Shown one piece after another: positions 1-5,076 of a stretch of 8,177 nucleotides of DNA; within the stretch, counting starts at the first letter, position 1; each line of letters opens with the position of its first letter. This DNA is from Clostridiales bacterium (lineage in GTDB: Bacteria > Bacillota > Clostridia > Christensenellales > Aristaeellaceae), in NCBI GenBank assembly GCA_012522875.1, contig JAAYJP010000069.1, positions 1-8,177 of the forward strand, in the 5' to 3' direction. Both the position numbers and the translations under genes were made by a program. The notes below the pieces were generated by a model, which ran no database searches, was not told the DNA's origin, and was given only the letters and a program-made list of their open reading frames with translations.

Positions 1-2033
1 CTGTCAAGCGCCTCCCAGAGAATGTTGGCATCCGCGGGGTCATTGATGTTCAGGGTAATGCCGATTTTCTCAAGCAGCCCCTTGGCACCTGTCAACACAG
101 CAAAGGAAGGATGGTCACCAGTGCCATCACCGGGGATGATGACTTCATAGGCAAGCTTCGCACCCTCAGGGGCCGCGGTGAACATGCCGGTGGCTTCATC
201 AAAGGTGTAGCCAGCGGCCTTTAGGAAGCCGGTGGCAGCCTGAAGGGCAGCGTCATAGCGCTCTTCAGCGTTCATCTCAGAAGTGTAGATGTCGTTGCCG
301 TCCACATCAACGGAGAAAGCAACCTTGTAATCCGGGTCGGTCGACTGCGGGGCCGCCCAGGAGGTGTTGGAAATGGGGTAGTTGATGACAGAGGCCGCCT
401 CGCCGTAGTAACTGTCATAGGCCATAGCGCGATAAACAGCGTATACTGTGCCAAAAGCCTTACGCAGGTTCTTGGAGGCTTCGCTTGCCGGCTCGCCGCC
501 CACATTGACGGTGTCAGCGTTAAGGCCGATATAGCCATAGCCCAGGTTGTCAACCTTGGAGGTCGTCACAACATCCCCGGTGATTTCACCGTTGCTGTTC
601 ATCTTGGCGACGGTCTCAAAGTTGGCCTTGCTGCCACTCATTTCGCCTGCATCAACAACGCCGGACTGAATTCCGGTGGCAACTTCAGCAGTGTTGGTTT
701 CTTTGAACTGGATGTATTTGGTCTTGGGCATTCCCTTGTAGTAGTTCTCGTTGGCTTCGAAGTACACGATACGGTTTTCGTATTTTACAAACTTGTAAGC
801 ACCCGCACCAATGGGATGTCCGGTCTTCTCAGCAACGATGGACAAATCACCAAAGGGGAAGCCAAACATGTTGTTCTCGTAGTCATACTGGGCTTCATCA
901 CCATAGTAGTGAAGCGGAGCCACGCTGATGCCCAGGATGGAGTAAACAGCAGGCGCTTCATAGCCGTTGGTCTTTACTTCAACGGTGTACTCGTCCAGTT
1001 TCTTGATGCCGGCGACATTGGGAACGCCCTCGCCGCCCATGGCCTCGTCCTTGGGGCCCCATTCGCCGATGAAGGCGTCTTTGGTCACGCCAAAGATGTC
1101 GGTACTGTTGGGAGACTCAACACTGGCATACTCAACAACATTTCCATCATATGCCGTATAAGTTTCTTCGTAATAAGTCTCGAGGGTTGGGTATTCTTCC
1201 TTACTAAGGTCGAAGGTTTTTCCGGAATTGGTGGTAAGGACTTTATCCTCCACTTTACCAAAGCCCCAAAGCGCCATACCGAGCGCGACCTTCAGACCAT
1301 CAGAGGCTTGAATTTCTTCCCCGGTGTAACCTGTGTAGTCCGGAGCATAGGAAAGGTAATTGGCAAATACATAATCCACAATAGCTTTTACATCAGTTTT
1401 CCAATTGGCAGTCAGATCGCCCCAGAAGGCTTCCTGCTGTTCCTTGGTCCAGGCATCGGTTTCTGCCCATTCATGGTCGATTCCAGCAGCAAACATATCA
1501 TCAGCAATCTTGGCGTACTTGTCATACACATCGCTGGTGGTTTGCGTGCGGTAATCATTCAGACCGATGATGGGATAAGAACTCAGGGACGTCGGGCCCG
1601 TATAGCTGGGGTCCAGATAAGCATAGTAGGTGAAGATCACATCATCAGCAGTCACGGGCTCGCCATCGCTGAACTTCAGGTCTTCGCGCAGTTTTGCTGT
1701 GTAGGTGGTAACATCTGCTTCCTCATCATACTCAACCTTGAGGTCAGCAGCGCCCTTATACTCATAGTCAGTGCCATTATAGGGAATGGTTTCTCCCTCG
1801 ATGGCGTTGTAGACGATACCGCCCATGCGGTCCGTTGTCATCAGTGAAATCTGCGTCATATCAGCGACATCCATGTCATAGGCGGTTTCACCAAAGAAGG
1901 GGCTGAACTTCTCACTGAACTGGGCGTAGGCGACTACCAAGGGGGTTTCCGATGTCTCTGCAAACGCAGGAACAACTGAGACCACCATGCATAGCGTCAA
2001 CAGCAATGAGAGCATGGATCTGGTCCTTTTCAT
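1..2033 (-). CDS. ABC transporter solute-binding protein, family 5 (OppA-like), 3' end cut off
   Basis: This is the extracellular binding component of an ABC importer, a family that delivers peptides, nickel or oligosaccharides to a membrane permease; the substrate cannot be read from the sequence. The frame is open for 677 codons from ATG 2033-2031 to the window edge, so the C-terminus is missing. Residues 1-26 form a signal peptide (MKRTR, a hydrophobic stretch, then VPAFA before ETSET). The family-5 hallmark is at about residues 115-136 (LREDLKFSDGEPVTADDVIF). A second conserved block, GAGAYKF followed by NENYYKG, lies at about 409-430. About 185 residues between roughly 150 and 335, rich in Tyr, Trp and acidic residues, look like an insertion relative to ordinary OppA proteins, which are usually 500-600 residues. 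The only signal-peptide Cys (LTLC, residue 15) has Leu at -1 and is a poor lipobox. AAAAGGAGG sits 6 bases before the ATG. Permease genes would be expected beyond the left edge. Confidence 0.93.
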   Translation of the reverse strand, partial: MKRTRSMLSLLLTLCMVVSVVPAFAETSETPLVVAYAQFSEKFSPFFGETAYDMDVADMTQISLMTTDRMGGIVYNAIEGETIPYNGTDYEYKGAADLKVEYDEEADVTTYTAKLREDLKFSDGEPVTADDVIFTYYAYLDPSYTGPTSLSSYPIIGLNDYRTQTTSDVYDKYAKIADDMFAAGIDHEWAETDAWTKEQQEAFWGDLTANWKTDVKAIVDYVFANYLSYAPDYTGYTGEEIQASDGLKVALGMALWGFGKVEDKVLTTNSGKTFDLSKEEYPTLETYYEETYTAYDGNVVEYASVESPNSTDIFGVTKDAFIGEWGPKDEAMGGEGVPNVAGIKKLDEYTVEVKTNGYEAPAVYSILGISVAPLHYYGDEAQYDYENNMFGFPFGDLSIVAEKTGHPIGAGAYKFVKYENRIVYFEANENYYKGMPKTKYIQFKETNTAEVATGIQSGVVDAGEMSGSKANFETVAKMNSNGEITGDVVTTSKVDNLGYGYIGLNADTVNVGGEPASEASKNLRKAFGTVYAVYRAMAYDSYYGEAASVINYPISNTSWAAPQSTDPDYKVAFSVDVDGNDIYTSEMNAEERYDAALQAATGFLKAAGYTFDEATGMFTAAPEGAKLAYEVIIPGDGTGDHPSFAVLTGAKGLLEKIGITLNINDPADANILWEALD

Positions 2034-2039
2034 AGAGGT

Positions 2040-2048
2040 CCTCCTTTT
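2040..2048 (-). promoter_or_regulatory. Strong ribosome binding site of the solute-binding protein gene
   Basis: Read on the minus strand this is AAAAGGAGG, followed by a 6-base spacer (ACCTCT) and then ATG at 2033. It fixes the start that gives a complete signal peptide. Confidence 0.85.
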
Positions 2049-2066
2049 CTTTCGTGGGCTTACTAT

Positions 2067-2090
2067 CATTAAAGGCGCACACGTTTAATG
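2067..2090. promoter_or_regulatory. Inverted repeat over the predicted transcription start (possible operator)
   Basis: CATTAAA (2067-2073) and TTTAATG (2084-2090) are perfect 7-base inverted arms around a 10-base centre, GGCGCACACG. The dyad begins 2 bases beyond the -10 hexamer at 2092-2097 and covers the expected start of transcription near 2085. That is a usual position for a repressor operator; in the mRNA it could instead form a weak, A/U-rich hairpin at the 5' end. The repeat is seen directly; its role is inferred. Confidence 0.45.
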
Positions 2091-2091
2091 C

Positions 2092-2120
2092 ATTTTAGCA
2101 ATCAATAAACACATTGTCAA
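2092..2120 (-). promoter_or_regulatory. Near-consensus sigma-A promoter for the solute-binding protein gene
   Basis: On the minus strand the -35 box is TTGACA (2120-2115, perfect), the spacer is exactly 17 bases, and the -10 box is TAAAAT (2097-2092, one mismatch). The predicted start near 2085 leaves a leader of about 52 bases before the ATG. It lies entirely in the gap after the stop of the upstream membrane protein gene, so the binding protein can be expressed independently of it. No terminator is visible between the two genes, so read-through is also possible. Confidence 0.85.
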
Positions 2121-2139
2121 ACATAAGAACCTAAAACCG

Positions 2140-2634
2140 TTATTTCAAAGCAACGTGGATCAACCATGCGAGGGCCGGTTGAATAGTACACAGCAACAGC
2201 AACCGCCATTCCTCTGCCACGCTGCCGTTTCCCCATAAAAGGAATCCAATCACGGCCAAGAAGATAAGAACACCTGCAATGGCGGAAATCATGCTATGGT
2301 CCTGAAGCGCTTTCCAGGAAACCTGCTTTTGGCGAATGGTCATTCTGTTCTTCCAGGTAAACAAGTGGACGGCAGCCCACAGGCATCTGCCTGAAGCATA
2401 TATCAGCCCCAAATATGGAATAATGGTGAACAACGTCCTCAGCGAAGGAAAATCGAGCCTCCCCATCAGAAAAACCAGCCCAGCCTGAACAAAGGAAGCT
2501 ACTGTGAGGAGAATTTTTATCCCCTGCAGACAGCCTGGATCAACAGGCGCCAAAAAATACTCACCCTCGTAACGATAACCCTGCTTGCTGTTCTCATCCT
2601 TTCTGTAAAACTGCAAGTCCTTTCTGAATCTCAT
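2140..2634 (-). CDS. Unrecognised small integral membrane protein with four predicted membrane segments
   Basis: I do not recognise this 164-residue protein. The N-terminus (about 1-35) is polar and charged (MRFRKDLQFYRKDENSK, then GYRYEGEYF). Hydrophobic segments follow at about 37-58, 66-92, 115-134 and 143-162, with a basic loop (KNRMTIRQKQ) at 95-104 that is probably cytoplasmic. No catalytic or metal-binding motif is apparent. An upstream TTG at 2646 would add four residues, but ATG 2634 is preferred because GGGGG (2644-2640) lies 5 bases ahead of it. The gene is divergent from the sigma-like membrane protein starting at 2701, and both starts are preceded by the same CACAA-N3-GGGGG element, so the two may be co-regulated and may act together. 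The solute-binding protein gene follows on the same strand about 106 bases downstream. The gene is probably real; its function is unknown. Confidence 0.75.
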   Translation of the reverse strand: MRFRKDLQFYRKDENSKQGYRYEGEYFLAPVDPGCLQGIKILLTVASFVQAGLVFLMGRLDFPSLRTLFTIIPYLGLIYASGRCLWAAVHLFTWKNRMTIRQKQVSWKALQDHSMISAIAGVLIFLAVIGFLLWGNGSVAEEWRLLLLCTIQPALAWLIHVALK

Positions 2635-2639
2635 GATGA

Positions 2640-2693
2640 CCCCCAACTTGTGTTACAATACGACTATCATACATCATGCGCACAACACGGGGG
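2640..2693. repeat. Split inverted repeat CCCCC-N3-TTGTG / CACAA-N3-GGGGG in a divergent intergenic region
   Basis: The left half is CCCCC (2640-2644), three bases, TTGTG (2648-2652). The right half is CACAA (2681-2685), three bases, GGGGG (2689-2693). The halves are exact inverted copies at all ten specified positions, with identical 3-base gaps and 28 bases between them. Half-site centres are about 41 bp apart, close to four helical turns. Each G5 run also sits where the Shine-Dalgarno sequence of the nearby gene should be, 5 bases from ATG 2634 and 7 bases from ATG 2701. It could be a paired regulator site, matched leader elements, or partly coincidence from two G-rich ribosome sites. Confidence 0.55.
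2651..2659 (+). promoter_or_regulatory. Possible extended -10 promoter for the sigma-like membrane protein
   Basis: TGTTACAAT contains the extended -10 TG one base before TACAAT (2654-2659). No good -35 box is found 16-18 bases upstream (TCATGA or similar). The start would be near 2666, about 35 bases before ATG 2701. On the opposite strand TATGAT (2671-2666) could serve the divergent gene, again without a -35 box. If both are used, the two promoters overlap. Confidence 0.3.
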
Positions 2694-2700
2694 AAGTAGT

Positions 2701-4542
2701 ATGAAAAAGAGAAGCCGAGGGCAAGATAATTTGGCGGGCTTACGGGAGTTGTATCGCCATACGCGTTTTCCCGCGATGGCCTTGGCCTATGCATTAACAC
2801 GGGATAAGGATAAAGCCTTTGAGCTTTCCCGAAAGGCGCATGTCAAGGAGGGTGGTTTGCCTTCCGACAAAATCAGCAGGGTTTCACTGCTGCGCAGGGT
2901 TGTCAAATACGCGCGGGCAGAAAAAGTTGTCAGCGGGGAAGCCGTACCTGATCTTCTGACAAAGTTCTCCTCCATGGATAAAACATCCATCAGCCTTTGG
3001 GTTCTGACAACTATCTGCGGCTATTCCTCCATTGATGCCAGTCAGATTATCGGCCTGAAAGCAGAATCTCTTGAAGAGCAAATACATATTATCCAGGGCA
3101 GACTGACAACGCAGGATGCCCGGCAGCTTACAAGCATCACCGAAAGCTTGTTGAATAAAAAGGAGTTATGGTCAGAAGTCGTTTTTACGATAGAACAACA
3201 CCGCAGCACCGGAAAACTGGTTTTTCGTTCCTTTATGGCGGTGCTCGCAGCTACTTTGCTTTTTTTCATCTCTCGGGAAGCTATGATGCTGATCAGCATC
3301 CTCGGCCACAAACCATCCCAGCCAACCAACATTTCCACAGACAGATATGACAACCCTTTGTTTTTCAGGCATTTTCACGATGCGCCCAGCCCTGGGCAGC
3401 CGCAGATAAACCAGGCTTTGCATGACAGCCTCCGTTTTTTGGAAAACGACCAGCTGATGCGGGTTTCCTTTCGCTTTTACGACCGGGAAATAATGCGCGA
3501 TACGCGCACAGACGGAAAAAATCTGGAGGACTTGTACACCGAAATCTACAATTCATCTTATGGCCGGGGCCGCGTCAACACCCTGGCCGCAAACGCAATT
3601 ACCCGCTACTATGCTGACTATGAGCGGCCTTTTCAGACAAAACAGCGGACCCGGGATTTCTCCAGCTCGTACAGCAGTATCTATAACGCTGTTATACACC
3701 TGGCCCAAAACAGCGGCTTTGCTCAAACAGTCGAAGCCTACCCTGAAATATTCGCGGACAAAGACTCTTTTGAAAAATACCTGCTAAGCGATGCTTTTTT
3801 AACAGAAGCGCCCTATCTGTCCGAACTGTTGAAGGCGGAGTTCGAGGTCAACGCCTCCAAAGTAGAAACGCCTATGCTGAGGCAACAATACGAGGATGCC
3901 ATCTTCACTTTTACCAACCCAGCGGGACACGATGGAAAGGTTACCGTCGCCGGTTTCTCCTTTCATTACGACGAGCTGCAAACATTTTTCGAGCTTCGTG
4001 AAAGACTCGGCAAAGCCTTGTACCAAAACAGCGTAAAGCGCTGTATCCAGTTGCTCCCGCCTGAGGCTCAGGTCAGCAGCGATATCCTGGAAGGCAACGA
4101 CAGCAGCCTGCTGAGCGCTAACCTGACAAAAGAGCAAATCCTGCGAATTGCCAAGGTTGACGATCGTTTTTTCTTCCTTGGACTCGCTCCCTGGCAGGAA
4201 TCACAGCCCCATAAACGCATTGAGGCTGAGCTCGCCCTGCGCAGCCATGAGGACCTTTTGCGACGGCATGATGTATATATGATTGATGATCATTATCTGC
4301 TGTATTCCATTAATTACGCAGCACCTCTCAGGCTTCCGGCTGGTTTTATTGATGATATCAGGAAAAAACTGGAATGCGAAAATACCTTGTTTGAAAAGGA
4401 ATTGCAATACTACTATCAGATGCGCTACGCGCATCCACAAACAAGGACCGGCTATAGCATCCTCCGGGCCTTGGAAATCAGGGAGGATATCAGCTTCACA
4501 ACACCTCTATTCAAATACTTCAGTAAAATGGCAGCGTATTAG
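2701..4542 (+). CDS. Membrane-anchored protein with degenerate ECF-sigma-like N-terminus and large extracytoplasmic domain
   Basis: This is a 613-residue protein of unknown family. Residues 11-77 resemble sigma region 2: LAGLRELYRHTRFPAMALAY then DKDKAFELSRKA, and a basic helix SLLRRVVKYARAEKV at 62-76. Residues 86-136 resemble region 4: a SMDKTSISLWVL helix, then a helix-turn-helix-like IDASQIIGLKAESLEEQIHI (111-130). The acidic DAED-type motif of region 2.2 and most usual promoter-contact residues are not recognisable. One membrane segment lies at 173-191 (LVFRSFMAVLAATLLFFIS), preceded by Lys/Arg, which suggests the N-terminus is inside. Residues ~205-613 are mainly helical-looking, Tyr/Phe-rich, contain only two Cys (448, 559), and match nothing I know. 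ATG 2701 is chosen over GTG 2650 because GGGGGAAG lies just ahead of it and the earlier start would cover the promoter region. It may be a membrane-bound regulator or a sigma-derived sensor. Gene confidence is high; the sigma relation is moderate. Confidence 0.85.
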   Translation: MKKRSRGQDNLAGLRELYRHTRFPAMALAYALTRDKDKAFELSRKAHVKEGGLPSDKISRVSLLRRVVKYARAEKVVSGEAVPDLLTKFSSMDKTSISLWVLTTICGYSSIDASQIIGLKAESLEEQIHIIQGRLTTQDARQLTSITESLLNKKELWSEVVFTIEQHRSTGKLVFRSFMAVLAATLLFFISREAMMLISILGHKPSQPTNISTDRYDNPLFFRHFHDAPSPGQPQINQALHDSLRFLENDQLMRVSFRFYDREIMRDTRTDGKNLEDLYTEIYNSSYGRGRVNTLAANAITRYYADYERPFQTKQRTRDFSSSYSSIYNAVIHLAQNSGFAQTVEAYPEIFADKDSFEKYLLSDAFLTEAPYLSELLKAEFEVNASKVETPMLRQQYEDAIFTFTNPAGHDGKVTVAGFSFHYDELQTFFELRERLGKALYQNSVKRCIQLLPPEAQVSSDILEGNDSSLLSANLTKEQILRIAKVDDRFFFLGLAPWQESQPHKRIEAELALRSHEDLLRRHDVYMIDDHYLLYSINYAAPLRLPAGFIDDIRKKLECENTLFEKELQYYYQMRYAHPQTRTGYSILRALEIREDISFTTPLFKYFSKMAAY

Positions 4543-4553
4543 CGCGGTTTTTT
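4531..4553 (+). terminator. Weak possible terminator overlapping the stop codon of the sigma-like gene
   Basis: A run of six T (4548-4553) follows a short G+C-rich hairpin, GCG / CGC around TATTAG with a mismatch below it, that overlaps the TAG stop at 4540-4542. The stem is too short to be convincing. It is listed because the T run sits immediately after the gene and no better plus-strand terminator is seen before the convergent gene at 4681. Confidence 0.25.
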
Positions 4554-4629
4554 ACTTTCGACTTGATGCCTTCAGCACAGGAAATGCTGCGATGTCATTG
4601 GATGATTGAGCAGTTTAGCCGGTTGCTGT

Positions 4630-4677
4630 GCAATCAAAGACCGCATCGTTATGCGATCGGGGCACTTGATTGCCCCG
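4630..4677. other. Competing hairpins in the convergent intergenic spacer
   Basis: Hairpin A is CGGGGCA (4658-4664), loop CTTGAT, TGCCCCG (4671-4677). Hairpin B is GCAATCAA (4630-4637) with TTGATTGC (4666-4673), enclosing a smaller stem CGCAT (4642-4646) CGTT ATGCG (4651-4655). A and B share bases 4666-4673, so they exclude each other. Hairpin A lies 3 bases past the stop of the minus-strand VOC gene and is the best candidate for its 3'-end signal, but no T run follows on either strand. The pairing is read directly; function is inferred. Confidence 0.45.
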
Positions 4678-4680
4678 CGC

Positions 4681-5064
4681 TTAGTGATCCGGAACAATCT
4701 CAATCCAGTATCCGTCCGGGTCCGAGATGAAATAAATCCCCATCGCCGGATTTTCAAAGCACACCACATCCATCGCCCTGTGCTTCTCAAGTGCGGCGTC
4801 CATGTCCTTAACCTTCATGGCGAGATGGACCTCGTTATCGCCCAGGTTATAGCGTGGGCGGTCAAAATCCTTGAGCCAGGTGAGTTCGAGCATGTGGCTG
4901 GTTATGCCGTCACCCAGGTAGACAATGGTAAAGCCCTCCGCTTCCTTCCGGGAAATTTCCTCCAGGCCCAACGCAAGCGAATAGAAGTCCAGTGACTTTT
5001 CAAGGTCCACAACATTAAAATTGTTGTGGGCAAATGTGAAGTGAAGTTTTCTATCGTTTTCCAT
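4681..5064 (-). CDS. VOC-superfamily protein, glyoxalase I (lactoylglutathione lyase)-like
   Basis: This 127-residue protein has the size and two-repeat layout of single-domain glyoxalase I, which isomerises the hemithioacetal of methylglyoxal and a thiol to a lactoyl-thioester. All four metal-ligand positions can be placed by comparison with E. coli GloA: His13 (FAHNNFNVVD), Glu60 (HMLELTW), His80 (EVHLAMKV) and Glu122 (DPDGYWIEIV). The second repeat ends with the DPDGYWIEI signature. Many Clostridia lack glutathione, so the thiol cofactor is uncertain and another VOC reaction remains possible. It starts at ATG 5064, with AGGAGG (5075-5070) 5 bases ahead, and begins 12 bases after the rmuC stop. 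It is therefore probably the last gene of the ybaB-recR-tdk-rmuC transcript. The stop TAA is at 4683-4681, next to a hairpin. Confidence 0.9.
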   Translation of the reverse strand: MENDRKLHFTFAHNNFNVVDLEKSLDFYSLALGLEEISRKEAEGFTIVYLGDGITSHMLELTWLKDFDRPRYNLGDNEVHLAMKVKDMDAALEKHRAMDVVCFENPAMGIYFISDPDGYWIEIVPDH

Positions 5065-5069
5065 GTTTG

Positions 5070-5075
5070 CCTCCT
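5070..5075 (-). promoter_or_regulatory. Ribosome binding site of the VOC gene
   Basis: This is AGGAGG on the minus strand, 5 bases before ATG 5064. It sits in the 12-base gap directly after the rmuC TGA (5079-5077), as expected for a gene translated from the same message. Confidence 0.8.
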
Positions 5076-5076
5076 G

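Noticed and set aside
146..148. C-x-C instead of C-x-x-C in the thymidine kinase zinc site (protein residues 146-148)
   Set aside because: The same CWC...C-x-K-H form occurs, to my knowledge, in enterobacterial-type thymidine kinases, so it is a subfamily trait and not a lost ligand.
816..1847. Long plus-strand open frame of 343 codons
   Set aside because: It lies wholly antisense to the solute-binding protein gene, which has a signal peptide, family motifs, ribosome site and promoter. The translation has no recognisable domain and no ribosome site at its start.
2635..2646. TTG start at 2646 for the four-segment membrane protein
   Set aside because: It adds only four residues that would overlap the G5 ribosome site; ATG 2634 has that site at proper distance.
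2650..2700. GTG start at 2650 for the sigma-like protein
   Set aside because: It would place 17 extra residues across the divergent control region, with no ribosome site ahead of it, whereas ATG 2701 has GGGGGAAG at a suitable distance.
4573..4589. CAGCA / TGCTG hairpin downstream of the sigma-like gene as a terminator
   Set aside because: The stem is only five pairs and no T run follows on either strand.
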